DNA of 64,000 nt from Leguminivora glycinivorella (Eukaryota; Arthropoda; Insecta; Lepidoptera; Tortricidae), in contig NC_062993.1 of NCBI RefSeq assembly GCF_023078275.1, positions 6,013,252-6,077,251 of the forward strand, in the 5' to 3' direction. Under the pieces are notes generated by a model. That model was not told the DNA's origin, did no database searches, and saw nothing but the letters and a program-made list of their open reading frames with translations. Positions within the stretch are counted from its first letter, which is position 1, and each line of letters starts with the position of its first letter. The position numbers and the translations under genes were made by a program. Shown here piece after piece: positions 1-11,420 of the stretch.

Positions 1-3000
1 GAGTTTTTAAAAATTTCAAGTTTTATTATTTTATGGTGAATCTTCTGCGAGTGCCCGCAAATGACCTATGTATCTTGATTCAGCAACGTCTTCTGAAGGT
101 ATTCACAAAGTGGGATCGTAAGGATCTGATCCCAAGTATTTTTTTCGGCCTTCGACATAGGACCATAAGTTGAGTTTTTAAAATTTTCAAGTTGTATTTT
201 TTTATGGCGAATCTACTACGAGTGCCCGCAAATGACCTGAGTATCTTGATTGAGCAACGGCATCTGAAGGTATTCACAAAGTGGCATCGTAAGGATCCGA
301 TCCCAAGTATTTTTTTCGGCCTTCGACATAGGACCATAAGTTGAGTTTTTAAAAATTTCAAGTTTTATTATTTTATGGTGAATCTTCTGCGAGTGCCCGC
401 AAATAACCTATGTATCTTGATTCAGCAACGTCTTCTGAAGGTATTCACAAAGTGGGATCGTAAGGATCCGATCTCAAGTATTTTTTTCGGCCTTCGACAT
501 AGGACCATAAGTTGAGTTTTTAAAATTTTCAAGTTGTATTTTTTTATGGCGAATCTACTACGAGTGCCCGCAAATAACCTGTGTATCTTGATTAAGCAAT
601 GTTCTTTCAAGGTATTCACAAAGTGGCATCGTAAGGATCCAATCCCAAGTATTATTTTCGGCCTTCGACATAGGACCATAAGTTGAGTTCTTAAATTTTT
701 TAAGTTATATTTTCTTATGGCGAATCTTCTACGAGTGCCCGCAAATAACCTGTGTATCTTGATTAAGCAACGTTCTTTCAAGGTATTCACAAAGTGGCAT
801 CGTAAGGATCCAATCCCAAGTATTATTTTCGGCCTTCGATATAGGACCGTAAGTTGAGTTTTTTAAATTTTCAAGTTGTATGCTTTTATGGTGAATCTTC
901 TACGAGTGCCCGCAAATTACCTGTGTATTATGATTGAACAACGTCTTTTGAACGTATTCACAAAGTGGGATCGTAAGGATCCGATCCCAAGTATTTTTTC
1001 GGCCTTCGACATAGGACCATAAGTTGAGTTTTTAAAAATTTCAAGTTTTATTATTTTATGGTGAATCTTCTGCGAGTGCCCGCAAATGACCTATGTATCT
1101 TGATTCAGCAACGTCTTCTGAAGGTATTCACAAAGTGGAATCGTAAGGATCCGATCCCAAGTATTTTTTTCGGCCTTCGACATAGGACCATAAGTTGAGT
1201 TTTTAAAAATGTCATGTTTTATTATTTTATGGTGAATCTTCTGCGAGTGCCCGCAAATGACCTATGTATCTTGATTCAGCAACGTCTTCTGAAGGTATTC
1301 ACAAAGTGGAATCGTAAGGATCCGATCCCAAGTATTTTTTTCGGCCTTCGACATAGGACCATAAGTTGTGTTTTTAAAAATTTCATGTTTTATTATTTTA
1401 TGGTGAATCTTCTGCGAGTGCCCGCAAATGACCTATGTATCTTGATTCAGCAACGTCTTCTGAAGGTATTCACAAAGTGGGATCGTAAGGATCCGATCCC
1501 AAGTATTTTTTCGGCCTTCGACATAGGACCATAAGTTGAGTTTTTAAAATTTTCAAGTTGTATTTTTTTATGGCGAATCTACTACGAGTGCCCGCAAATG
1601 ACCTGAGTATCTTGATTGAGCAACGTCTTCTGAAGGTATTCACAAAGTGGCATCGTAAGGATCCGATCCCAAGTATTTTTTCGGCCTTCGACATAGGACC
1701 ATAAGTTGAGTTTTTAAAAATTTCAAGTTTTATTATTTTATGGTGAATCTTCTGCGAGTGCCCGCAAATGACCTATGTATCTTGATTCAGCAACGTCTTC
1801 TGAAGGTATTCACAAAGTGGGATCGTAAGGATCCGATCCCAAGTATTTTTTCGGCCTTCGACATAGGACCATAAGTTGAGTTTTTAAAATTTTCAAGTTG
1901 TATTTTTTTATGGCGAATCTACTACGAGTGCCCGCAAATGACCTGAGTATCTTGATTGAGCAACGGCTTCTGAAGGTATTCACAAAGTGGCATCGTAAGG
2001 ATCCGATCCCAAGTATTTTTTTCGGCCTTCGACATAGGACCATAAGTTGAGTTTTTAAAAATTTCAAGTTTTATTATTTTATGGTGAATCTTCTGCGAGT
2101 GCCCGCAAATGACCTATGTATCTTGATTTAGCAACGTCTTCTGAAGGTATTCACAAAGTGGGATCGTAAGGATCCGATCTCAAGTATTTTTTTCGGCCTT
2201 CGACATAGGACCATAAGTTGAGTTTTTAAAATTTTCAAGTTGTATTTTTTTATGGCGAATCTACTACGTGTGCCCGCAAATAACCTAGGTATTATGATTA
2301 AGTAATATCTTCTGAAGGTAATCACAAAGTGGCAGCGTAAGGATCCGATCCCAAGTATTTTTTTCGGCCTTCGACATAGGACCATAAGTTGAGTTTTTCA
2401 ATTTTTTAAGTTTTATTTTTTTATTGCGAATCTTCAGCGAGTGCCCGCAAACGACATGTGTATTATGATTGAGCAACGTCTTCTAAAGGTATTCACAAAG
2501 TGGCATCGTAAGGATCCGATCCGAAGTATTTTTTTCGGCCTTCGACATAGGACCATAAGTTGAGTTTTTAAAAATTTCAAGTTTTATTTTTTTATGGTGA
2601 ATCTTCTGCGAGTGCCCGCAAATGACCTATGTATCTTGATTCAGCAACGTCTTCTGAAGGTATTCACAAAGTGGAATCGTAAGGATCCGATCCCAAGTAT
2701 TTTTTTCGGCCTTCGACATAGGACCATAAGTTGAGTTTTTAAAAATTTCATGTTTTATTATTTTATGGTGAATCTTCTGCGAGTGCCCGCAAATGACCTA
2801 TGTATCTTGATTCAGCAACGTCTTCTGAAGGTATTCACAAAGTGGGATCGTAAGGATCCGATCCCAAGTATTTTTTTCGGCCTTCGACATAGGACCATAA
2901 GTTGAGTTTTTAAAAATTTCAAGTTTTATTTTTTATGGTGAATCTTCTGCGAGTGCCCGCAAATGACCTATGTATCTTGATTCAGCAACGTCTTCTGAAG

Positions 3001-3070
3001 GTATTCACAAAGTGGGATCGTAAGGATCCGATCCCAAGTATTTTTTTCGGCCTTCGACATAGGACCATAA
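1..3070. repeat. 171-bp satellite array, first block
   Basis: Head-to-tail monomers of 171 bp, about 18 copies; the word gaccataagttgag recurs every 171 bp, for example near 162, 333 and 504. Two subtypes tend to alternate. Subtype A has ...tggtgaatcttctgcgag and ...gtgggatcg; subtype B has ...tggcgaatctactacgag and ...gtggcatcg. This gives a 342-bp higher-order unit over parts of the array. Each monomer has a ggatccgatcccaag core. Because 171 is divisible by three, short minus-strand frames recur along the array, but stops break each one and nothing suggests a protein. Most likely heterochromatic satellite; a centromeric role cannot be judged. Confidence 0.97.
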
Positions 3071-3415
3071 GGGGCCGTCCATAAATTACGTCATTCTGAA
3101 TTAGGGGGGGGGGGGTTGGTCTGCGGATGACGGTAAATGATAGATGGGGGGGGGGGGGGGGGGGGGTGTTTCGAAATTGACGTCATTCTTATTTATTTAT
3201 TTATAGTTTATTTTTCACGTACAAAAAGATTATTTCTAAAAAGAAATTTCTTCCAGCAGACCTAGTAAGTGAGACTGCAAATGTGAGAGGCGGCTAAGGC
3301 GCATACAATACTAAAATAACTCATAATAAACATACATAAGTAATGCAACATAGATGTACACAAATACAGTAATAACTACAGATAAAATACTCTAACAATA
3401 ATATTACATATAATA

Positions 3416-3593
3416 CTAGCTGCCCGCCCCGGCTTCGCCCGTGGTACTTAAATGTATTATACGTATAAACCTTCTTTAAGAATCAGTCTATCTATTTAAA
3501 AAAACCGCATCAAAATCCGTTGCGTAATTTTAAAGATCTAAGCATACATAGGGACAGACACCGAAAGCGACTTTGTTTTATACTATGTATTGA
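3416..3593 (-). mobile_element. Helitron-like element, family 2
   Basis: Read on the minus strand the element starts TC (3593) and ends CTAG (3416). It is flanked by T at 3594 and A at 3415 on the plus strand, so it sits between A and T as Helitrons do. Near its 3' end a short GC-rich hairpin has the apex GCGAAGC. The body contains wording familiar from dispersed lepidopteran repeats (for example aaaatccgttgcgta). At 178 bp it has no coding capacity and depends on a helper Rep/helicase. It is nested in the 3071-4217 element, itself nested in satellite DNA. Confidence 0.7.
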
Positions 3594-3854
3594 TAATAAA
3601 CACAATACTTAAATAATAACTACAACATTACATAATTAATAAAAGTACATAAATACTATTCTTATACTTAAATACATGTCTCATACTAAGGAAAGATAAT
3701 GTTCTTGTGATATTTTGCAAGTATTTAATGGTATTAATTATTGAATTCATTATTTATTTATTACAAGGTCAAGGCATGTCTACATTATTTTTTTAAACTA
3801 TAAATAACATCGTACCTATGAAAATAGTTTGTATGCGACACTGTGTTTATTAAA

Positions 3855-3990
3855 CGAAGATTGGCGGCGACTCGGCGAATAAAAGAAATCGGCGCTGTTT
3901 AAACAAAGTCGGCTTCCTTTGTCTTTGGCGCGCACCGCCACCGCTGCGGACCTGCGGCCTGCGCTCGCTGTCAGTCTGAGTACAAACGTG
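3855..3990. other. GC-rich patch inside the TIR element
   Basis: A run rich in ggcggcg, ggcgcgcaccgcc and ctgcggcctgcgctcg stands out from the AT-rich surroundings and is unlike the other repeats here. It could be captured host promoter or 5' UTR sequence. No convincing frame or splice site follows it; a 76-residue frame from 3995 has no recognisable features and runs into the element's right end. Confidence 0.3.
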
Positions 3991-4217
3991 AACGATGCAA
4001 CACGTTTATCCGCGCAGATTTTTCCATCACGCGTTTAACGCAAATTCGTTAAATAACAAAATTTTTCTCAAATCTGCAATGTTTTATTTTGTCAAACTGG
4101 TAATGACGTCAATTTTGGGAGAAGGGGGGGGGTCATTAAGATATGACGATAGGATGATTATAGGGGGGGGGGGTCTAAAATCTGAAAAAATCGATGACGT
4201 AATTTATGGACGGCCCC

Positions 4218-6150
4218 TAAGTTGAGTTTTTAAAATTTTCAAGTTGTATTTTTTTATGGCGAATCTTCTGCGAGTGCCCGCAAATGACCTATGTATCTTG
4301 ATTCAGCAACGTCTTCTGAAGGTATTCACAAAGTGGGATCGTAAGGATCCGATCCCAAGTATTTTTTTCGGCCTTCGACATAGGACCATAAGTTGAGTTT
4401 TTAAAAATTTCATGTTTTATTATTTTATGGTGAATCTTATGCGAGTGCCCGCAAATGACCTATGTATCTTGATTCAGCAACGTCTTCTGAAGGTATTCAC
4501 AAAGTGGGATCGTAAGGATCCGATCGCAAGTATTTTTTTCGGCCTTCGACATAGGACCATAAGTTGAGTTTTTAAAATTTTCAAGTTGTATTTTTTTATG
4601 GCGAATCTACTACGAGTGCCCGCAAATGACCTGAGTATCTTGATTGAGCAACGGCTTCTGAAGGTATTCACAAAGTGGCATCGTAAGGATCCGATCCCAA
4701 GTATTTTTTTCGGCCTTCGACATAGGACCATAAGTTGAGTTTTTAAAAATTTCAAGTTTTATTATTTTATGGTGAATCTTCTGCGAGTGCCCGCAAATGA
4801 CTTATGTATCTTGATTCAGCAACGTCTTCTGAAGGTACTCACAAAGTGGGATCGTAAGGATCCGATCCCAAGTATTTTTTTCGGCCTTCGACATAGGACC
4901 ATAAGTTGAGTTTTTAAAATTTTCAAGTTGTATTTTTTTATGGCGAAACTACTACGAGTGCCCGCAAATGACCTGAGTATCTTGATTGAGCAACGTCTTT
5001 TGAAGGTATTCACAAAGTGGCATCGTAAGGATCCGATCCCAAGTATTTTTTTCGGCCTTCGACATAGGACCATAAGTTGAGTTTTTAAAAATTTCAAGTT
5101 TTATTATTTTATGGCGAATCTTATGCGAGTGCCTGCAAATGACCTATGTATCTTGATTCAGCAACGTCTTCTGAAGGTATTCACAAAGTGGCATCGTAAG
5201 GATCCGATCCCAAGTATTTTTTTCGGCCTTCGACATAGGACCATAAGTTGAGTTTTTAAAATTTTCAAGTTGTATTTTTTTATGGCGAATCTTCTGCGAG
5301 TGCCCGCAAATGACCTATGTATCTTGATTCAGCAACGTCTTCTGAAGGTATTCACAAAGTGGGATCGTAAGGATCCGATCCCAAGTATTTTTTTCGGCCT
5401 TCGACATAGGACCATAAGTTGAGTTTTTAAAAATTTCAAGTTTTATTATTTTATGGCGAATCTTCTGCGAGTGCCCGCAAATGACCTATGTATCTTGATT
5501 CAGCAACGTCTTCTGAAGGTATTCACGAAGTGGGATCGTAAGGATCCGATCCCAAGTATTTTTTTCGGCCTTCGACATAGGACCATAAGTTGAGTTTTTA
5601 AAATTTTCAAGTTGTATTTTTTTATGGCGAATCTACTACGAGTGCCCGCAAATGACCTGAGTATCTTGATTGAGCAACGTCTTCTGAAGGTATTCACAAA
5701 GTGGCATCGTAAGGATCCGATCCCAAGTATTTTTTCCGGCCTTCGACATAGGACCATAAGTTGAGTTTTTAAAATTTCAAGTTTTATTATTTTATGGTGA
5801 ATCTTCTGCGAGTGCCCGCAAATGACCTATGTATCTTGATTCAGCAACGTCTTTTGAAAGTATTCACGAAGTGGGATCGTAAGGATCCGATCCCAATTTT
5901 TTTTTTCGGCCTTCGACATAGGACCATAACTTGAGTTTTCAAAATTTTCAAGTTTTATGCTTTTATGGCGAATCTTCTACGAGTGCCCGCAAGTGACCTG
6001 TGTATCTCGATTGAGCAACGTCTTTTGAACGTATTCACACAGTGGCATCGTAAGAATCCGATCCCAAGTATTTTTTTCGACCTTCGATATAGGACCATAA
6101 GTTGAGTTTTTAAAATTTTTAAGTTTTATTTTTTTATGGCGAATCTTCTA
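4218..6150. repeat. 171-bp satellite array, second block
   Basis: Continuation of the 171-bp array after the inserted element, about 11 monomers, with the A/B alternation clear between about 4390 and 5760. The last two or three monomers (from about 5850) carry more substitutions, and the array stops inside a monomer near 6150 after ggcgaatcttctatgagtg. Diverged end monomers are usual for satellite edges. Confidence 0.96.
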
Positions 6151-6173
6151 TGAGTGAAAAATTTATGTTTTTA

Positions 6174-7100
6174 TTGGATCGTAATGATTTCACATACTAA
6201 ACGTCGTGAACTAACGATGAACTAACAAATCCATATCGATTTTGCACGATAGAAGCCATAAAAACAGTTTACTGCTGCAACCTATGTTTTGGGTTCCCCC
6301 ATTTAAATGAATAATGCGTAGTGGTGTTGCACTTAGGATCCTAACGATTTTATATACTGAACTAACGTCAACTAACGATCATCTTTCGATTCTAATTGAC
6401 AGAAATAGTAAAATCGAGTTTGGGGCGGTGTAGCCTGAAGTTGGCCGCCCCACTTCATTTAAAAAAAAAAAAAATACTTCTAATCGGATCCTAACGATTT
6501 TATATACTGAACTAACGTCAACTAACGATCATCTTTCGATTCTAATTGACAGAAATAGTAAAATCGAGTTTGGGGCGGTGTAGCCTGAAGTTGGCCGCCC
6601 CACTTCATTTAAAAAAAAAAAATACTTCTAATCGGATCCTAACGATTTTATATACTGAACTAACGTCTACTAACGATTATCTTTCGAATTCAATTGACAG
6701 AAATCGTAAAATCGAGTTTGGGGCGGTAGCGTGAAGTTGGCCGCCCCACTTCATAAAAAAAAAATACTTCTAATCGGATCCTAACGATTTTATATACTGA
6801 ACTAACGTCTACTAACGATTATCTTTCGAATTCAATTGATAGAAATCGTAAAATCGAATTTGGGGCGGTAGCGTGAAGTTGGCCGCCCCACTTCATTTAA
6901 AAAAAAAATACTTCTAATCGGATCCTAACGATTTTATATACTGAACTAACGTCTATTAACGATTATCTTTCGATTCCAATTGACAAAAACCGTAAAATCA
7001 GTTTTGGGGCGGTAGCGTGAAGTTGGCCCCCTCCATTTTGTTTTTTAAAAAAAGTGATGTTGTTATCGGATCCTAACGATTTCACATACTGATATGGCCT
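6174..7100. repeat. Second tandem array, ~142-162 bp units
   Basis: Units begin ggatcctaacgatttta and end in an A-run followed by tacttctaatc. Unit starts lie at about 6336, 6486, 6634, 6776, 6920 and 7069, with a diverged unit from 6174 (ggatcgtaatgatttcac). Spacing varies mainly with the length of the A-run. Each unit carries a GC-rich pair, tttggggcggt and ggccgcccca, which can form a hairpin. The array follows the 171-bp satellite with almost no gap. Confidence 0.93.
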
Positions 7101-7147
7101 ACTGTGTGTCACTCACATTCGTCAATATAAACAGTTATAAACATACA

Positions 7148-7757
7148 CATGCCACTGTGGTAATTGCCAAGAGTGGCACTGAGACTTGAGCAGTTTCGTG
7201 TGCTCTGCCTATCCCGTTTGGGAATACAGGCGTGATATAGGTAGGTATATCGGAGCGCCCGGGGTATTCAATAATATTTGGACTGACGCTCGCTCTAACC
7301 GCTTTCACAATAGAGTCATGTCACAGAATATAATAATAGTACAAGTACAGAAGGCTCACTCCTTTGATGTTCAGAAAATGTCGCCATTCTAAATTCTTAC
7401 CTATATTACCGCATGCGTGTCGCCGTGTACGCCGCAAGGTTGTCACCACTGAATGGGCCGTGAACTCGCGGCCGCCAGCAGCATGTACTTGTAGCGCGGC
7501 GATAGGGTCGCGGCGTGAGCCGAGTGAAAGTTACAAGCGGAAGTCTCTTTCCCCTGACATTGACAACCACTTATAAATATTTGATTTGAGAAATATTTTT
7601 GGCCGCTCTGATATACTGTATATGACATATTTATCTGATGGCAAAATACAATACACAGATATTTTATTTGAAATATTTTTGGCCGCTCTGACGTATATCT
7701 AATGGCGTATACAATACACACTGTACATAATGTCACGCCTGTATTCCCAAAAGGCAT
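7148..7757. repeat. Dispersed repeat with inverted ends and an internal duplication
   Basis: The left part (about 7168-7240) reads ccaagagtggcactgag... gggaatacaggcgtga. The right edge (about 7730-7757) holds the inverted tcacgcctgtattccc. Related pieces occur at 10371-10395, 19287-19330, 19830-19905 and 48910-48995. Inside, a segment containing aaatatttttggccgctctg is tandemly duplicated (about 7586-7650 and 7660-7720). Frames of 60-100 residues here overlap the repeats and are not credible genes. Class unknown; SINE-like or MITE-like. Confidence 0.6.
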
Positions 7758-8102
7758 ATATTAGGCAAGAGCAGATCACCACACGTGAGCTTAGATTAGT
7801 ACTTCGTATATTCAGTTTTTTTTTTTAGTACAAATTAACCCTAAGAGGTAGTCGTTTTTCCATATCGGTTAAGCTATGCTGTAAAATTATCGCTAGAACC
7901 ACCTCCCTAGTAGGCACCTGCCTAATCAGGCTTAGGTTATATCTACTTAGGTTCCTATTTCTATTCCATGCTAATAGGCTGACAGCGATATGATATGACA
8001 CCAAGCTTGCTTAGCCAAGTTGCCAAAGATCGAGAACTACAAACTCCGGACGGGGAAAATTGTATTCAAGTCAATATGACGTAGGTATGCCTAAAATCCT
8101 TA
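7758..8102. other. No feature seen
   Basis: Unremarkable AT-rich sequence with no repeat shared elsewhere in the window that I could find and no convincing frame. Confidence 0.5.
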
Positions 8103-8238
8103 GGGACCATCCACACTCATGAACGCCTTCATATACAAAATGTACTGAGGAGACGTTTTTTGAATTACATTCGGGCGGCGTGGCGGAGACGTCCGTTGCG
8201 CGCCGCAAGACATGCGTTTCATGAGTGTGGATGGTCCC
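8103..8238. mobile_element. Short TIR element, GGGACCATCC family, small copy
   Basis: The ends are gggaccatccacactcatga and its complement tcatgagtgtggatggtccc. The 136-bp interior has GC-rich words (ggcggcgtggcggagacgtc, cgttgcgcgccgcaag) shared with the larger copy at 60991-61545. Flanks are TTA on the left and TTT/TTA on the right; the other copy has a clear TTG duplication, so a 3-bp target duplication is likely. Non-autonomous. Confidence 0.8.
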
Positions 8239-8343
8239 TTTAGGTGCCGGCTCGAGATGGTCGCTGTTTTGAGCCGCGGTCTCTAAAGAAAAAACAGTCC
8301 GGATGATAGACTGGTTTCCCTAATAACGACCAAAAATCGCTCG

Positions 8344-8462
8344 TTAGTGCGTTTTCACATTATCCGATCCGATATCGGATGTCGGAAGGATTTCAACGGC
8401 ATAAATCAAAGATGGCGGCTTAAATGTATGGGATATCGGTCATACATCCGATATTGGATCAT
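8344..8462. mobile_element. Palindromic MITE, ATATCGGAT family
   Basis: The left part contains tccgatccgatatcggatgt and the right part gatatcggtcatacatccga, forming an imperfect inverted repeat around caaagatggcggcttaaat. The same words occur at 31805-32250, where the two halves are separated by about 370 bp of other sequence. The exact ends are uncertain. Confidence 0.65.
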
Positions 8463-9280
8463 GAAGAGTCGTTATTTCTACCACGCAAAGGACTGGCACC
8501 TTGACTAGGCACCCTGTCGTTTTTACGTCGGGGGTTAAAAACGGAACGGAACGGTAATGTCATGTCTCTGTCTTATACATATATATGAAGACTATGAAGA
8601 GTCATTATCCTTTGCGGCTACAGTTGAATGGCCTTATCTGAATCCTTTCACAGTTGAATGACCTTTCTGAATCCTCACAAGTCTCCGACCATAACTACAC
8701 TTTGCATACGCGATTCGTAAGAAAGGAAGTTGTCAGATATTTATACTGATATGGAGTCGACAGCATTTCCGATGGCTGATTATGTTGCAAAAATACATAT
8801 AAAGAACATATAATCAAATGCGTTCTATGTAAAGAGTGTCAAAGATGTTAGATGCCCTGTGACGCTGCCAAAATAACGCGTTGAAAGAAACCGAAATTGT
8901 GATATGTGACAGGTTTCTAGACCATGGAGCACAACACAAGTGAACTGATATGCTCATATCATATCCCACAGTCACATTCTACGACACCCACGGAACGGAA
9001 GGAAAGTAGGTACTGAATTCTTGAGCCGTCACCACACGGGGATGTTACAATAATATGGGCCACGTATTTTGCCGGCATCAGAAAAGAATAGCACCACCCC
9101 ATCTCGTCCCGTGGGTGTCGTATAGACGACTAAAGGAACACTGATCGCTGCAGATACGCACGTGAGCATGGGCTCGCTCGTATCTTTAGGGTCCTTGCTT
9201 CTTGCTCATGAGACCTGTGCACTAGGCTTGTGTAATATATGTACAAATAGTACAAAAGACACGATTCCCTGCACTGTACT
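8463..9280. other. No gene; minor inverted motif
   Basis: No convincing frame. The words acgacacccacggaacg (about 8980) and cgtcccgtgggtgtcgta (about 9104) are inverted copies about 120 bp apart and may mark a small decayed TIR element. Otherwise nothing seen. Confidence 0.4.
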
Positions 9281-9620
9281 AGACCGAACTACTCCCAAAT
9301 GATTCTGCTCTCTAGTACATTTAGTACACTCACACACGCGCAACAGAATAGGAGCGAAAGGAGCGAAGAGCCGAGAAGTGACAATGACAGCAAAGCGATC
9401 CGTGTGATCCGACCGCAACCGAACTAGAACCGACTGACTCGGACCGAGAGCGCGCGAAAACGGCCGATCAGCTCTCGGCTAGTACGAGCGAGCGTTACTG
9501 TACACCATATGCACAATTTGTCTCTCGCTCTCACGGTACTACTGTACTAAATGTCCTAAAAGAACGAATTAGTACACTTCGGAGATCGTACTAGTTGGGA
9601 GCGATCTTTACAGTGAACGA
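9281..9620. other. GC-richer segment with tagtac palindromes
   Basis: Locally GC-rich (agcgaaaggagcgaagagccg, gaccgagagcgcgcgaaaac) with repeated tagtac words; acatttagtaca at about 9316 is inverted as tgtactaaatgt at about 9540. It could be a decayed TIR element or a regulatory patch. No TATA or initiator arrangement is convincing, and the 66-residue frame from 9595 is not recognisable. Confidence 0.3.
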
Positions 9621-10480
9621 GCAGGCACAACTCTACTGTGCACGCCGTCAGGTCGTCAGCACAAAAAAATGTCTCACTCTCACGAAAGCTTCACTTCGTT
9701 CAGTGTTAAAACAGAATGAAACTAAACTGTTTTTCTCCTTGTATGTGTTTCATCGACAACCAAGCTACAAATACCCGCTGTGTATTTCGATCTGATGACT
9801 CAATCTGAGTCTAGCTCTGACAGCCCACATGTTCTCATCTCAGTTCTACACTTATGTCCTAAGTGGTCTGAACGACATATGTCTTGAGTAGCCTAGCGTA
9901 TGTACGACGTTTTGTTTGGCACACATGATTGGCTTTAAGGACTAATTTCCGGAATGTAAAGCTGGTTATTGCTGTTGACAACAGTGATTCTGCGATGATG
10001 CATTGCGAATCTAAGGAGCCAGCGGCCTAAAGAGTTCATGTGTCACTTCTGTGACTATATGTTGAACTTATTAGATTTATGTATCTAATGAGGTAAAGTC
10101 GGGTGGATAAGTGTGGCGGGTATATTGGGGCATGTTTACACATTGTCTATAATGTCTATTGTAGTGCGTGTCTATAATGTCTATTATTTTACTAGACCAA
10201 CGGGTTAAAGTTTCTTATTTCCGACCTTGGGTACATAGTTTTCTCAACCCTGGCATCGGGACGTTTTACAAAATGTTTTGCTATGGAATATGGGTTAAAT
10301 TGTGGCGTAGGCAGAGGCTGGTAACCTGTCACTGCAATGTCACAATTTGGATTTCTTTCAACCCCTTTTTGCCAAGAGTGGCACTAAAACTTAAAACTAG
10401 AATCAGGCCGAAGAGAGAGAGAGAAAGAGAGATAGATAAGAGAAATGCTACACCGTTTGTATATTTACGACCTGTCTATA
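9621..10480. other. No gene seen
   Basis: AT-rich sequence. It holds a short duplicated phrase, tctataatgtctatt (about 10145 and 10172), a fragment of the gagtggcact repeat at about 10375, and an AG-rich run (gagagagagaaagagagata) at about 10410. The 125-residue frame at 10168-10545 crosses several of these repeats and ends inside a MITE, so it is not a credible gene. Confidence 0.5.
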
Positions 10481-10672
10481 GGCACTGGTCCCACCGCGAG
10501 CTAGTAAGCTATGAGCTATCGGCTATAAAGACGAGCAAAAGATAAGCACTCCCGTGCAAATAAAAGAGACACGGCGATATTGATAGCTCACCGCTGGGCG
10601 AGAATGATTATCTTTTGTTCGTTTTTATAGCCGATAGCTCATAATTTACTAGCTCGCGGTGGGACCAGTGCC
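10481..10672. mobile_element. MITE with ~65-bp terminal inverted repeats
   Basis: The element starts ggcactggtcccaccgcgag and ends with the complement, ctcgcggtgggaccagtgcc. The arms stay inverted for about 65 bp with few differences (for example gagctatcggctataaa against tttttatagccgatagctc). ATA flanks both sides (10478-10480 and 10673-10675), consistent with a 3-bp or TA target duplication. Total 192 bp, non-coding. Confidence 0.85.
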
Positions 10673-10777
10673 ATAAGTAGGTAGAGTACATTTTAAGAAC
10701 AAGATACATATGAGATACTCGTTCGCCAAAGCGAGACACATTAAGATGCCTAACACGACACACGTTAGCTATTCAAG

Positions 10778-10847
10778 TAATCGAATGACAAACATATGAC
10801 AGCCAGTTGACGCCCGTAAATTTAAATAATTCGAACTAATAGACATT
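10778..10847 (+). repeat. Direct repeat, copy 1 of 2
   Basis: About 70 bp beginning gtaatcgaatgacaaacata and continuing through the ttcgaactaatagacat words. It recurs about 300 bp downstream with few differences. No ends or target duplication recognised. Confidence 0.8.
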
Positions 10848-11078
10848 CATGGGCCGCGTCCAAGTTTTTCGTTCGTATTCGGCTGAATAATTCGGTTGCA
10901 TTGCCGAATATTTACCGAATAAACAAAGTAAATAACTAATGAAGATCGTTCACTTAACGAACTCATATTTGATCACTTACTATTTAGTGTCAGGCCTATA
11001 CTTATAGTTTCCGAGTAAATCGGCTGTCATGACGAAACTAAATGATGACGGATGTTAAGATTTTGATAGTTTGGTATG

Positions 11079-11152
11079 TAATCGAATGACAAACATATGA
11101 CTTAGCCAGTTGACGCCCATAAATTTAAATAATTCGAACTAATAGACATAGT
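11079..11152 (+). repeat. Direct repeat, copy 2 of 2
   Basis: Second copy of the 10778-10847 sequence, with a small insertion (gacttagcc for gacagcc). The copies bracket about 230 bp without a recognised element; a decayed LTR-like or tandem origin is possible but not supported by ends. Confidence 0.8.
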
Positions 11153-11286
11153 ACATGTACATATATATCGTCAAGGCGTGTTCTGATATATGTGAGCACC
11201 TTGACCGCTCCGATATATCTGATGGAGACTGTACATACGAAGACGATGCCTACTTACTTCCGATTGCGTTACAACTCTTTGCAGTA

Positions 11287-11420
11287 GGCCTAGCACATGA
11301 TGGCCGCGAGAGTATATCGCTGCGAGATAGATGACACTTCTTCTTCTAACTGTATTAATGACATAAGGACGGGTAGTCTATCTCGCGGCGACATACTCTC
11401 GCGGCAATCATGTGCTAACC
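11287..11420. mobile_element. MITE, GGCCTAGCACATGAT family, copy 1
   Basis: The left end is ggcctagcacatgatggccg and the right end cggcaatcatgtgctaacc, with nested inverted words cgcgagagtata / catactctcgcg and gcgagatagat / gtctatctcgc. A 120-bp relative lies at 32843-32962. No clear target duplication. Non-coding, strong hairpin potential. Confidence 0.82.

Larger units (their letters stand above)
3071..4217. mobile_element. TAA-flanked TIR element inside the satellite
   Basis: The ends are inverted repeats: ggggccgtccataaattacg at the left and its complement ending in ggacggcccc at the right. The flanking TAA (3068-3070 and 4218-4220) is duplicated, and removing the element with one TAA restores the satellite sequence exactly. 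A 3-bp TWA duplication is typical of PIF/Harbinger-type elements, so that superfamily is the best guess. No transposase frame is seen, so it is non-autonomous. Runs of G lie just inside both ends, including about 21 consecutive G at 3146-3166. The inside is AT-rich apart from a GC-rich patch at about 3855-3990 and a nested Helitron-like element. Confidence 0.85.

Noticed and set aside
80..5757. Repeated minus-strand frames of 60-122 codons (for example KTQLMVLCRRPKKILGIGS)
   Set aside because: They recur because the satellite monomer is 171 bp (57 codons). Stops end them at monomer-specific positions and nothing else suggests translation.
1..6150. CENP-B-box-like sites in the 171-bp satellite
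   Set aside because: Comparing the monomer with the remembered TTCG....A..CGGG pattern gave no acceptable match on either strand.
10168..10545. 125-codon plus-strand frame as a gene
   Set aside because: It spans a duplicated phrase, an AG-rich run and the arm of a MITE; no domain or splice support.
10778..11152. LTRs of a small retrotransposon
   Set aside because: The 70-bp direct repeats lack TG...CA ends, primer-binding site and target duplication.
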